From Azotimanducus sp965199815 (GTDB lineage Bacteria > Pseudomonadota > Gammaproteobacteria > Pseudomonadales > Azotimanducaceae), in contig CBDATE010000018.1 in the NCBI GenBank assembly GCA_965199815.1, positions 434,001-498,000 of the forward strand: a stretch of DNA of 64,000 nucleotides, written 5' to 3'. Both the position numbers and the translations under genes were made by a program. Below are positions 45,305 through 53,971 of this stretch, piece after piece. Each line of letters starts with the position of its first letter. Position 1 is the first letter of the stretch. The notes under the pieces were generated by a model, which ran no database searches, was not told where the DNA came from, and saw nothing but the letters and a program-made list of their open reading frames with translations.

Positions 45305-45907
45305 ATGGTACGCGCCGTGACGCAAGTGCCAATCGTCAAGGCATATTTCGACTACAAGAGTCCCTTCGCGTATCTTGCGTTCGAACCGGCGCTCGACCTG
45401 ACGCGCGAGTTCAATATCGAACTGCGCTGGATTCCGTATCTCCTGCACATCAAGGGCAAGGGGCAGCGCAGCATCTACTCCGAGTGGAAGGTTCGCTACT
45501 CCTACATGGATGCGAGGCGCCTTGCCAACAGGCGCGACGGGTTTTTAATCCGTGGGCCGCGCAAGGTGTACGATTCCACGCCTGCCCTCCTCGGTGCCCT
45601 CTACGCCATGGACAACGGGTGCTTTGTTGACTACAGCCGCGCTGTTTTCAGTCGCTTCTTCACGCATCAGCTCGAGGTGGACCAAATGGATGAAGTGAGT
45701 GCACTCCTGCAAGAGGTTGGCCTTGACCAGAGGGCATTCGAGGCGTTCGCACAAGGTCCGGGCATGATGCGGCTCGAGCAGGCCATTGCAGAAGGCGAGC
45801 AGGACCATGTGTTCGGAGTCCCGCTATTCGTCTTTGCAGACGAGCAGTTCTGGGGCAATGACCGCATCTGGCTGCTCAGGGAGCGACTCGCGCCTTTCAA
45901 GCGCTGA
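45305..45907 (+). CDS. DsbA-family protein, 2-hydroxychromene-2-carboxylate isomerase type
   Basis: The 200-residue product has the thioredoxin-fold start of the HCCA isomerase/kappa-GST group: VKAYFDYKSPFAYLAF, where Ser replaces the redox Cys, so it is not a disulfide oxidase. The C-terminal segment GVPLFVFADEQFWGNDR matches the family's 'G-V-P-x-F-x-x-x-x-x-x-F-x-G-x-D' end. Members isomerise aromatic ring-cleavage products with glutathione; the substrate here is unknown. It follows the flavin oxidoreductase by 66 bp on the same strand. In-frame M/V codons at the N-terminus leave the exact start open by a few residues. Confidence 0.87.
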   Translation: MVRAVTQVPIVKAYFDYKSPFAYLAFEPALDLTREFNIELRWIPYLLHIKGKGQRSIYSEWKVRYSYMDARRLANRRDGFLIRGPRKVYDSTPALLGALYAMDNGCFVDYSRAVFSRFFTHQLEVDQMDEVSALLQEVGLDQRAFEAFAQGPGMMRLEQAIAEGEQDHVFGVPLFVFADEQFWGNDRIWLLRERLAPFKR

Positions 45908-45963
45908 CCCGCGGGTGCCCTGGTATGTTGACCCGGACATCAGGTGCCAGTGAATCGAAGGAG

Positions 45964-46614
45964 TCAGGGCGAATCAGCCCGGTAACACCAATGCCAGGGT
46001 TCGTACATGATGCCGTGCGAGTTATCCCGAGGATAGCTGAGATAAAAGCCAAAGGATGCGGCGTTGCGTTGCAGCCAGGCGAAGGTTGGGGTGTCTTCAA
46101 ACTCGGTTTCGAGTACCGGGCAACCGGCGCAGGCCACATCTATGGCGCGCCCGCTCTGGTGTTCGCTGTATCCCGGTGCAGCCACTGCCGTGAGCGCCTG
46201 TTCAATGGTTTCGCCAGCCGCCAGCTTGTTGTGCAACAGCTCGGCCTGAAGGGATGCCGGACGAAAAGCCGAAACCAGCAGCAGGCTCACGCCATCCTGC
46301 TCGGCTGCCTGACGCATGGCGAGCCAGGCATCTGCTGCCGATGCCGCGAGGCGTTGCTGCCGGTCAAACATATCCTTGCCGACATCTCGCAGCAGGCTCG
46401 GTGGCAACTGCATCTCGAGTCCTGAACTCTGCGCGTAATCCTCGGGAATGTTCAACTCGGTGTGCAGTGCGCGGATGCGCTCTTCTGCCGCAGAGCCGGT
46501 CGCTTCGCTGGCGTACAGCATGTTTCCGCTGAGTGGCAGGCACAGCGCCAGGGCAAGTGCCGGGCCAAGCGCCCGCCAGACGAGTGCCCGCCAGATATGT
46601 GTAATGACTGACAT
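45964..46614 (-). CDS. D-alanyl-D-alanine carboxypeptidase, VanY/M15B family, exported
   Basis: The 216-residue product has an N-terminal signal or anchor (LGPALALALCLPLSGNMLYA) and the M15B zinc-peptidase motifs in order: SAFRP, SEHQSGRAIDV (zinc His and Asp) and EPWHW (general base and zinc His). These enzymes trim peptidoglycan stem peptides in the periplasm. All catalytic residues appear present. It is convergent with the isomerase gene and divergent from recA. GTAGGA lies very close to the ATG, which is unusual spacing, so the start could be slightly downstream. Confidence 0.9.
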   Translation of the reverse strand: MSVITHIWRALVWRALGPALALALCLPLSGNMLYASEATGSAAEERIRALHTELNIPEDYAQSSGLEMQLPPSLLRDVGKDMFDRQQRLAASAADAWLAMRQAAEQDGVSLLLVSAFRPASLQAELLHNKLAAGETIEQALTAVAAPGYSEHQSGRAIDVACAGCPVLETEFEDTPTFAWLQRNAASFGFYLSYPRDNSHGIMYEPWHWCYRADSP

Positions 46615-46716
46615 TTCCTACAAAGACTCGATGCAAAGGCTGAAAGTGCAGTATATAGCTTGCGGTCTGATGCGATAAATCCTAGAGTGTGTCACGCACC
46701 ACTCAGGAGTAATTCA

Positions 46717-47766
46717 TTGGCCAGCAAACAAGACGCGAAAGATTCCAGAGGCCAGGCCTTGCGTTCGGCGCTCGATCAAATCGAACGTCAATTCGGCAAG
46801 GGTTCCATGATGCGTCTGGGGGACCGGGAGCACATGGTTGTCCCAGCCATTTCCACCGGCTCGCTGGGGCTTGATCTGGCTCTGGGCGTTGGCGGATTGC
46901 CGCGCGGGCGCATTGTGGAAATCTACGGCCCCGAGGCATCTGGCAAGACCACGCTCACGCTCGAAGTGGTAGCTCAGGCACAGCGCGCTGGTGGTACCTG
47001 TGCCTTCATTGATGCCGAGCACGCGCTGGACCCGGCCTATGCCAGTGCGATTGGCGTGAACACTGACGACCTCCTGATATCGCAGCCGGATACAGGCGAA
47101 CAGGCACTTGAAATCTGCGACATGATCGTGCGTTCGGGGGCGGTGGATGTGGTGGTCATTGATTCGGTGGCGGCGCTCACACCCAAGGCGGAAATCGAAG
47201 GTGAAATGGGTGATGCCCATGTCGGTCTTCAGGCGCGGCTCATGAGTCAGGCGCTGCGCAAGATGACTGCCAACATCAAGAATTCCAATACGCTGGTTAT
47301 TTTCATCAATCAGATTCGCATGAAAATCGGTGTCATGTACGGTTCGCCCGAGACCACCACCGGCGGTAATGCGCTCAAGTTCTATGCCTCGGTACGCCTT
47401 GATATTCGTCGTCTGAGCATGGTCAAACAGGGGGAAGAGATACTTGGCAATGAGACCAGAGTCAAGGTTGTGAAGAACAAGATGGCACCACCCTTTCGCC
47501 AGACCGAGTTTCAGATTCTCTACGGCAAGGGCATTTTTCGCGTGGGCGAGGTGATTGATCTCGGTGTGCGTGAAGGCATCGTCGGACGCGCTGGTGCCTG
47601 GTTCAGCTATCAGGGAGACAAGATCGGTCAGGGCAGGATGAATGCGGCGAACCATCTACTCGAAAATCCGCAACTTCTTGCAGAAATTGAAGGTGCGGTG
47701 CGTACCAGACTGCTGCCCGACACAGCACCCGACCCGGCATCTGCATCGCAGCCCCCGAATGTATAG
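46717..47766 (+). CDS. recA: DNA recombinase RecA
   Basis: RecA coats single-stranded DNA, performs strand exchange and triggers LexA self-cleavage. The 349-residue product has the Walker A GPEASGKTT, the LLISQPDTGEQALEI and VIDSVAALTPKAEIEGEMGD segments, and loop L2 residues (MYGSPETTTGGNALKFY). I chose the TTG at 46717 because AGGAG (46705-46709) is placed 7 nt before it and the protein then begins MASKQDAKDSRG; upstream in-frame codons are not RecA-like. No clear CTGT-N8-ACAG LexA box is visible in the 100 bp upstream. recX follows with overlap. Confidence 0.98.
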   Translation: MASKQDAKDSRGQALRSALDQIERQFGKGSMMRLGDREHMVVPAISTGSLGLDLALGVGGLPRGRIVEIYGPEASGKTTLTLEVVAQAQRAGGTCAFIDAEHALDPAYASAIGVNTDDLLISQPDTGEQALEICDMIVRSGAVDVVVIDSVAALTPKAEIEGEMGDAHVGLQARLMSQALRKMTANIKNSNTLVIFINQIRMKIGVMYGSPETTTGGNALKFYASVRLDIRRLSMVKQGEEILGNETRVKVVKNKMAPPFRQTEFQILYGKGIFRVGEVIDLGVREGIVGRAGAWFSYQGDKIGQGRMNAANHLLENPQLLAEIEGAVRTRLLPDTAPDPASASQPPNV

Positions 47767-48247
47767 CAACCCGTCTGACACCATGCCAGTGCCACAAGCG
47801 ACAGGTTCCGCGCATACCGTGGATGAAAGGGCGGAAGTCTGGCTGTTGACCTGGCTCTCACGACGCGAATACTCGGTCGCCGAGGCCAGCCATCGCCTGG
47901 AGCGCAAGGGTGTCACATCGGCGCGCGTCGCATCAATCATGGAAAAGTTCGTTTCCGAAGGTCTCATTTCCGATCGACGCTTCGCCGAATCTCTGGTGCG
48001 TACGCGGGTTTCTCGCGGGCAGGGGCCCCTGCTGATCAGGGCCGAACTGCAAAGGCGAGGTGTTGCTCGTGAGATTCTTGATGATGCCATGAGCGGAACC
48101 GCGTGGCACGAACTCGGCGTGTCGGTCAAGCTCAAGCGGTTCGGGGAGGGTGAACCGGCGAATGGCGATGAGTTCAACCGTCAGGCTCGCTTTCTCGCCG
48201 GTCGCGGCTTCCCCATGGACATCATCTTTTCGGTATTGGGGCGCTGA
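47759..48247 (+). CDS. recX: Regulatory protein RecX
   Basis: RecX binds and limits RecA filaments. The 162-residue product carries the family's three-helix repeats: EVWLLTWLSRREYSVAEASHR, then VSEGLISDRRFAESLVRTRV with the typical 'G-L-I-x-D-x-x-F-A' core, then the C-terminal FLAGRGFPMDIIFSVL. The start ATG (47759) overlaps the recA stop by 8 bp; ATG 47783 is an alternative. Overlap with recA means coupled expression. Confidence 0.94.
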   Translation: MYSNPSDTMPVPQATGSAHTVDERAEVWLLTWLSRREYSVAEASHRLERKGVTSARVASIMEKFVSEGLISDRRFAESLVRTRVSRGQGPLLIRAELQRRGVAREILDDAMSGTAWHELGVSVKLKRFGEGEPANGDEFNRQARFLAGRGFPMDIIFSVLGR

Positions 48248-48278
48248 AGATGCACACCAGAGAAGAGCGGAGCAACCA

Positions 48279-50939
48279 ATGACCGGTGTGCCAACAACAT
48301 CGGCTGAAATACGCTCGGCGTTTCTTGCCTACTTTGAATCGCATGCACACGAGCGTGTGCCGTCGAGTTCGCTGGTGCCGGCGAATGACCCGTCGCTGAC
48401 CTTCACCAATTCGGGCATGGTGCAGTTCAAGGAGGCGCTTGTCGGTACTTCGAGACCGGCCTGTGCGCGTGCCACCAGCGCGCAGCGTTGTGTGCGTGCC
48501 GGCGGCAAGCACAACGATCTGGAGAATGTGGGCTATACCCTGCGCCATCACACGTTCTTCGAGATGCTCGGCAACTTCAGCTTCGGGGATTACTTCAAGG
48601 AAGACACCATTCGCTGGGCATGGGAGTTTGTTACCGAGCACCTGCAACTCGAGCCTGATAGCCTGTGGGTAACGGTGCATCCTGAAGATGATGAATCGCG
48701 TCGTCTGTGGACCGGTCTCATAGGTGTGCCGAGCGAGCGCGTGGTCAACCACCCCGACAATTTCTGGACCATGGGGGACATAGGGCCTTGCGGGCCGTGC
48801 TCAGAGGTCTTCCACGATCACGGCCCGGCGCTTGCCGGTGGGCCGCCCGGTTCCGCGGACGAGGACGGCGACCGCTATGTCGAGATCTGGAACCTCGTTT
48901 TTCCGCAGTTTGATCGCTCGCCCGACGGCACCCTGACACCCTTGAAGAAGCCGGGTGTGGATACCGGTATGGGGCTCGAGCGCGTGGCGGCCATACGTCA
49001 GGGTGTACACAGCAACTATGCAACGGATATCTTCGTGCGGCTCATGAAGGAGACAGCGCGGCTGCTTCCCGATGCCCGGCAGGATGAAACGCCGCTCAGG
49101 GTCATTGCCGACCACATACGTTCGGCCGCCTTTCTCCTGTGCGATGGCGTGATTCCCTCGAACGAAGACCGTGGCTATGTGCTGCGTCGCATTATCCGTC
49201 GCGCGCTTCGTTATGGCTATCAGTGCGGCGCACGCGAGCCTTTCTTTCATGCTCTGGTAGCACCGCTGTGTGCATCTCTCGGGCCTGCATACCCGGAGAT
49301 TGTCGAGCGTCAGCAGCAAGTCGAAGCCGCGCTGCTGCGTGAAGAACTGCGTTTCTCCAGAACGCTCGACTCGGGGATGCAGATGCTGGAGCGCGCGCTT
49401 GATGAACTGTCTGGTGACGAGCTGCCGGGGGCAGTAGTATTCAAGCTCTACGATACCTACGGATTTCCGCCTGACTTGACCGCAGATGTGGCGCGCGGTC
49501 GGCAGGTTGGGGTGGATATGCAGGGCTTTGAACGCGCAATGCAGGGCCAGCGTGAGCGGGCGCGTCGCCACACCCGATACGAGACTGATGCTGACCAGCG
49601 CGTGTCTTCCGAGCAGGCGGTCGAATTCACCGGATATACGAGCACCCGGACAGATGCCAGGGTGCTCGGGGTGTTTCGCGGCAAAGGCAGGGAGCTCGCT
49701 GCCGTCGAGGCGCTCGAGGCGGAAGAGGAAGGCATTGTGCTGCTCGACCGCACACCGTTTTATGCCGAAGCGGGTGGTCAGGTGGGCGACCAGGGCCAGG
49801 TACAGGCCGCGCAGGGCGTGTTTGGTGTCGGCGATACGCGCAAGGCCGGGGATCAGTTCCTGCACGCGGGGCGCGTACTTCAGGGAACGCTCAAGGTCGG
49901 CGATGCAGTGTGTGCAGAAATCGATGTGGCGCGGCGCGAACGCATCCGGCACAACCATTCGGCCACGCACTTGTTGCATGCGGCCTTGCGCCAGATTCTC
50001 GGTACGCACGTCAGGCAAAGAGGCTCTCTGGTGGCAGAAGATCGCTTGCGATTCGATTTCTCGCATGACCAACAGGTGACACGAGAAGAGCTTCGCGATA
50101 TCGAAGCGCTGGTGAATCGGCGCATTCACGAGAATTCCGAGGCACACATTCGCGTGACCTCGTTTGATGAAGCGCTGGATTCGGGCGCGCTGGCGCTTTT
50201 TGGCGAGAAATATGGCGATCAGGTGCGCGTACTCGACATGGGCGAGGGGTTTTCGGTTGAACTCTGCGGTGGCACACATGTTGCGCGCACCGGCGATATA
50301 GGTCTTTTCAAGATATTGAGCGAATCCGCGATTGCCGCCGGTGTACGCCGCATCGAGGCGGTGTCCGGCGCAGGAGCCTATGCCTGGGTGACTCGCGCCG
50401 AGAATCAGTTGGGTGACATGCGCGCACTGCTGAAGGCTGGCGGAGATGATCTGGTGGAGAAAACTGTCGCCCTTGTCGAGGAGCGAGCCAGGCTGAACAA
50501 GGCACTTGATACGCTCTCCACGCGCCTCGCGCGCGAACTGGCCGAGCGCCTGGCATCGCGGGCCGTGCAGGTCGGAGGTCTGTGGGTTCTCGCACAGAAT
50601 GTGAGTGACGAATCGGGCGAAGGAACAGACCTCGGCCCGGGCCTCGGCCCAGACCTCAGCCCAGACCTCAGAAAGCTCCTGGATCTGGTGCGTGAGCGGC
50701 TCAGACCGTCGCTGGTGGTGCTGGCTGGCATCAGAGATGGCCGACTGCGTCTGGTGGCGGGCAGAAGTTCGGATTGCACACAACTCTCGGCACGGGAGGC
50801 GCTGGCGGTGCTCGGCGAGGTGACGGGCGCGAAGGGCGGTGGCCGGGATGACTTCGCGCAGTCGGGTGGTGGTGATGCCTCGGTACTGGCATCTGCCTTC
50901 GAGCGTCTGCTTGCCTGGGTGCAGGCACAGTTGAGGTAG
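48279..50939 (+). CDS. alaS: Alanyl-tRNA synthetase
   Basis: AlaRS charges tRNA-Ala. The 886-residue product has the class II start (EIRSAFLAYFESHAHERVPS and TFTNSGMVQFK), the editing-domain zinc motifs HNHSATHLLHAAL and CGGTHVARTGDIG, and a C-terminal coiled coil and C-Ala domain. The ATG at 48279 has GGAG 6 nt upstream and lies 31 bp after recX. Near 50629-50672 there is a low-complexity insert made of short DLGPGLGPDLSP-type repeats before the C-Ala domain, which is unusual but in frame. Confidence 0.97.
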   Translation: MTGVPTTSAEIRSAFLAYFESHAHERVPSSSLVPANDPSLTFTNSGMVQFKEALVGTSRPACARATSAQRCVRAGGKHNDLENVGYTLRHHTFFEMLGNFSFGDYFKEDTIRWAWEFVTEHLQLEPDSLWVTVHPEDDESRRLWTGLIGVPSERVVNHPDNFWTMGDIGPCGPCSEVFHDHGPALAGGPPGSADEDGDRYVEIWNLVFPQFDRSPDGTLTPLKKPGVDTGMGLERVAAIRQGVHSNYATDIFVRLMKETARLLPDARQDETPLRVIADHIRSAAFLLCDGVIPSNEDRGYVLRRIIRRALRYGYQCGAREPFFHALVAPLCASLGPAYPEIVERQQQVEAALLREELRFSRTLDSGMQMLERALDELSGDELPGAVVFKLYDTYGFPPDLTADVARGRQVGVDMQGFERAMQGQRERARRHTRYETDADQRVSSEQAVEFTGYTSTRTDARVLGVFRGKGRELAAVEALEAEEEGIVLLDRTPFYAEAGGQVGDQGQVQAAQGVFGVGDTRKAGDQFLHAGRVLQGTLKVGDAVCAEIDVARRERIRHNHSATHLLHAALRQILGTHVRQRGSLVAEDRLRFDFSHDQQVTREELRDIEALVNRRIHENSEAHIRVTSFDEALDSGALALFGEKYGDQVRVLDMGEGFSVELCGGTHVARTGDIGLFKILSESAIAAGVRRIEAVSGAGAYAWVTRAENQLGDMRALLKAGGDDLVEKTVALVEERARLNKALDTLSTRLARELAERLASRAVQVGGLWVLAQNVSDESGEGTDLGPGLGPDLSPDLRKLLDLVRERLRPSLVVLAGIRDGRLRLVAGRSSDCTQLSAREALAVLGEVTGAKGGGRDDFAQSGGGDASVLASAFERLLAWVQAQLR

Positions 50940-50941
50940 CG

Positions 50942-52183
50942 ATGGCCTTGTATGTGCAAAAGTACGGGGGCACCTCGGTCGGTTCCCTGGAGCGCATTGA
51001 AGCGGTGGCTGAGCGGATACGCCGGAACATCGCGCAGGGGCATCGGGTGGTGGTGGTGCTGTCGGCCATGGCCGGAGAAACCGACCGTCTTATCGAGATG
51101 GGGCGCGCCGTGGGCGGCGAGCAAGGTGGACGGGAAATGGATGTGCTGATGAGTTCCGGGGAGCAGGTCTCGATTGCGCTGCTGGCGCTCGCGCTCAAGG
51201 CGCGTGGATGCGAGGCGCGTTCCTATCTTGGCTCACAGGTGCGGATTCGCACTGATGAGCGGCATATGCGCGCGCGCATCACCGGCATGGACACGCACCG
51301 GCTGAGTGCCGATGTCGAGGGCGGCGTTGTGCCGATCATTGCCGGCTTTCAGGGGGTGAGTTCGGAGGGCGAAATTACCACCCTCGGGCGAGGTGGCTCG
51401 GATACCACGGCGGTGGCCTTGGCCTATGCCCTGAGAGCTGACGAATGTCAGATTTTTACCGATGTTGACGGGGTGTATACGGCAGACCCGCGCATTGTAC
51501 CCGCTGCCAGGCGGCTTGATGCCATCACCATCGAGGAGATGCAGGAGCTGTCGAGCATGGGCAGCAAGGTGCTCGCCGTGCGCAGCGTCGAGTTTGCCAA
51601 CAAGCATCAGGTTGCCATCAGAGTGCTTTCCAGCTTTCGCGAGGAGGACCATGAGAACAGAGGAACGCTTATCACACGTGAGGCCACCGCCATGGAACAG
51701 GCTCTAGTTTCCGGGGTCACCTATTCGCAGGACGAGGCCAAGATCGTCTTTGTCGGGGTGCCCGATGTGCCCGGAGTAGCATCAAGTATTCTCGGCCCCA
51801 TAGGTCGTGCCGGTATCGAGGTGGACATGATCGTCCAGAACACCGCCCTTGACGGCAGGACGGACTTTACTTTCACCGTTCGTCGTGAAGAATTTGCGTC
51901 CGCCCTCGACATCGTGAGGCAGGTTCGCGACGAGGTGGGGGGGCGAGATGTAGTTGGAGATGACACCATTGTCAAGCTGTCAGCCGTGGGTGTCGGCATG
52001 CGTTCACATGCGGGTGTCGCGTCGACCATGTTTGAAGCTCTGGCGAAGGAAGGCATCAATATTCAGATGGTCAGCACCTCCGAGATAAAGATTTCGGTGG
52101 TTGTGGCAGAGCGCTATCTCGAGTTGGGATTGCGCTGTATGCATACCGCGTTCGGATTGGATTCGGAGGAGCCTCGGCCATAG
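50942..52183 (+). CDS. lysC: Aspartate kinase
   Basis: Aspartokinase phosphorylates aspartate, the first step toward lysine, threonine and methionine. The 413-residue product starts MALYVQKYGGTSVGS (the catalytic KYGGTSV) and contains the TTLGRGGSDTTAVALA and IFTDVDGVYTADPR motifs, followed by two ACT domains for feedback control. Its ATG is 2 bp after the alaS stop, with AGGTAG as ribosome site inside the alaS end. The alaS-lysC-csrA order is known from pseudomonads and relatives. Confidence 0.96.
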   Translation: MALYVQKYGGTSVGSLERIEAVAERIRRNIAQGHRVVVVLSAMAGETDRLIEMGRAVGGEQGGREMDVLMSSGEQVSIALLALALKARGCEARSYLGSQVRIRTDERHMRARITGMDTHRLSADVEGGVVPIIAGFQGVSSEGEITTLGRGGSDTTAVALAYALRADECQIFTDVDGVYTADPRIVPAARRLDAITIEEMQELSSMGSKVLAVRSVEFANKHQVAIRVLSSFREEDHENRGTLITREATAMEQALVSGVTYSQDEAKIVFVGVPDVPGVASSILGPIGRAGIEVDMIVQNTALDGRTDFTFTVRREEFASALDIVRQVRDEVGGRDVVGDDTIVKLSAVGVGMRSHAGVASTMFEALAKEGINIQMVSTSEIKISVVVAERYLELGLRCMHTAFGLDSEEPRP

Positions 52184-52238
52184 GTGACTGCCGACAGGTG
52201 GTCAGATTTTATCGAGAACTCAACTGGGGAGAAGGATT

Positions 52239-52457
52239 GTGCTCATACTTACACGGCGGGCCGGAGAGTCCGTGCATATTGGTGACCAGATACAGGTCAA
52301 GATACTGACCGTCCGCGGCAATCAGGTGCGACTCGGCATAGACGCGCCGCGCGAAGTCAAGGTATATCGTGATGCGGGGGCGGACAAGACCGACAAGGCT
52401 GCCCCGGAAGCTGCGGCGCATGCAGGGGATGCTCCCGAGCCACCTGCCGAGGGGTAG
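52239..52457 (+). CDS. csrA: Carbon storage regulator CsrA
   Basis: CsrA binds GGA motifs in mRNA leaders and controls metabolism, motility and biofilm genes. The 72-residue product begins MLILTRRAGESVHIGDQIQV and contains the RNA-binding core VRGNQVRLGIDAPREVKVYR. It uses GTG as start with GGGGAGAAGGA just upstream. The C-terminal tail after residue 47 is longer than usual and rich in Ala, Pro and acidic residues. It lies 55 bp after lysC. Confidence 0.96.
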   Translation: MLILTRRAGESVHIGDQIQVKILTVRGNQVRLGIDAPREVKVYRDAGADKTDKAAPEAAAHAGDAPEPPAEG

Positions 52458-52508
52458 GGGCAGGCAGGGTACAGGGCGTAGCCGTGAGATAGCGATGATG
52501 TCGATGGT

Positions 52509-53837
52509 GTGTCGATGATGTCGATGATGCCGCAACACAGGGAGCGCCTGCGGGACTATGTAGATGCCGGCGACCGGAGTGATGAGCCGCTCTTCGTCGG
52601 GCGCGAGGATTTGTTCGAGCGTGTGGCCAGCAACCTGCGGGCGGCCTGCAAGGGGCACATCAGGGGTCGGACTCTGTGTCTTTCCGGTCCACCCGGCATC
52701 GGCAAGACTGCTTTTCTGAGCGAATGCGCGAAGCGCCACCGGGGCATGCTTGTCCGCGACCCCGGTGCCCCGGCCGGCATCCCGGTCACCGTGCTCAAGG
52801 ACCAGATTGCCAATGCGGGTTCCATTCTTCGCGCCTTGCATGATGCCTTGGTGCCCTTCGAGTCCAGGTTTCCCGCATTGGCCGATACTGCGGGGCGCTT
52901 TTTCGCGTCACTGCGAGTTGAAGAAGTTGGCCTCTTTGGTGCCAGGATCAAATTCACCGGAACTGCCGAACAGGCGAGCTTGCCGAGCGAAGCTCGGGCG
53001 TTCCCGTGGTACGCGGTGCGTTCGATGCTGCAGGGAATCGCTCGCGAGCGTGGGGCCTTGCCGACAGTGCTGCTGATGGTGGACGAAGCGCACCGCATCA
53101 ACGCGCAGTACGCGCGCGATTTGATCGGTGACCTTCATGAGGGCGGCTCGGTCCCCGTTGTCCCGCTGTTTGCCGGGCATGTGCAGACACCGGATATTCT
53201 CGAACCTTGTATTTCCGGTCGTTACGCACAGGGTAACGAACAGCCTGTGCAGTGCCTTTCGGAACAGGATGCGCGAACCTATGTGCATGGCATTCTCGAG
53301 TACTTGCACACCACAGGCAGGGCTTCCCTGAAACATCAAGTTGCCGATTGGGCGGTGAGCGAGTGTGGTGGATTTCCCCACCACCTGCGGGGTGCCATGG
53401 CTGCCCTGGCGCAAGCGATGCTGGAAGCGGATTCGCTGGAACTCAATCGTCTTGATGGGGTGGCCATCGCGAGTTCCTTCAGCGCGAACCGCGTGGAGTA
53501 CTATGCCGCGCGATTGGACGGCGAGCTGGCCGGGCGTGATGAGTTGACCCTTGCGTTGCTGACGACCATGGCAGCGAGCGGTGCGGCCCCGAACCTTGCC
53601 GAGCTGCTTGGTTTGGCGCGTGATGCGCTCGAGGCTCACCCGCATCATGCGAAGGGACTTGACGAACGCACTCTGGTGGATGCCCTGATGCGCCAGGGTG
53701 TAATTGCCCGCCAAATCGAACCGAGCGGGAAGCCGATCTTCAAGTGCCTGATTGCCTCGCTGCACAATTACCTCGCCAGCGGCGGGCATCCCCGCTTCTG
53801 CGCCACTTCACCTCAGCCGCTCATGGCTACCGACTGA
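52509..53837 (+). CDS. Orphan AAA ATPase (ORC/AAA_16-like)
   Basis: The product of about 440 residues has Walker A GPPGIGKTAF, Walker B VLLMVDEAHR, and a C-terminal helical part (FPHHLRGAMAALAQAML) resembling the lid and winged-helix layout of ORC/Cdc6-like or MNS/AAA_16 ATPases. The entry segment (FVGREDLFERVASNLRAA) is the typical 'F-V-G-R-E' box. Several GTG/ATG codons in the repeated GATGTCGATG stretch make the start uncertain (52509 to 52524). It lies 51 bp after csrA in an accessory zone; no partner gene is adjacent, so its role is unknown. A C-terminal defence or regulatory function is possible but unproven. Confidence 0.72.
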   Translation: MSMMSMMPQHRERLRDYVDAGDRSDEPLFVGREDLFERVASNLRAACKGHIRGRTLCLSGPPGIGKTAFLSECAKRHRGMLVRDPGAPAGIPVTVLKDQIANAGSILRALHDALVPFESRFPALADTAGRFFASLRVEEVGLFGARIKFTGTAEQASLPSEARAFPWYAVRSMLQGIARERGALPTVLLMVDEAHRINAQYARDLIGDLHEGGSVPVVPLFAGHVQTPDILEPCISGRYAQGNEQPVQCLSEQDARTYVHGILEYLHTTGRASLKHQVADWAVSECGGFPHHLRGAMAALAQAMLEADSLELNRLDGVAIASSFSANRVEYYAARLDGELAGRDELTLALLTTMAASGAAPNLAELLGLARDALEAHPHHAKGLDERTLVDALMRQGVIARQIEPSGKPIFKCLIASLHNYLASGGHPRFCATSPQPLMATD

Positions 53838-53851
53838 AATACTGAAATAGT

Positions 53852-53935
53852 GCCGCCCGGGCCTGCAAAAAGATCAACTATTCCATAGTAGTTGCCGATG
53901 AGTGATTCTCGACTCTGTGAGAGCGCAATGCTATC
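53852..53935 (-). pseudogene. Remnant of a 5-methylcytosine methyltransferase start (motif I)
   Basis: On the minus strand, 53884-53852 reads GIVDLFAGPGG, the AdoMet-binding motif I of Dcm-type methyltransferases, preceded by an in-frame RESLIGNYY segment. Right after GPGG the similarity ends and the frame runs into the AAA ATPase gene's end and stops. Only about 15-25 codons remain. It is divergent from vsr, its natural functional partner. Confidence 0.6.
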
Positions 53936-53971
53936 TTGGCTCGCAAGATGATTCAGGGATAGACTTTGCAT

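Noticed and set aside
46620..46716. Search for an SOS box upstream of recA
   Set aside because: No convincing CTGT-N8-ACAG match was seen; CTGAAAGTGCAG is too short and spaced wrongly.
48801..50783. 660-codon minus-strand frame opposite alaS
   Set aside because: It is antisense to a clear alanyl-tRNA synthetase and has no supporting features.
53874..53893. Inverted repeat CAACTA...TAGTTG near the methyltransferase stub, similar to the arms of the palindrome at 58241
   Set aside because: Only 6-bp arms, inside the coding stub (NYYGIV); probably chance.
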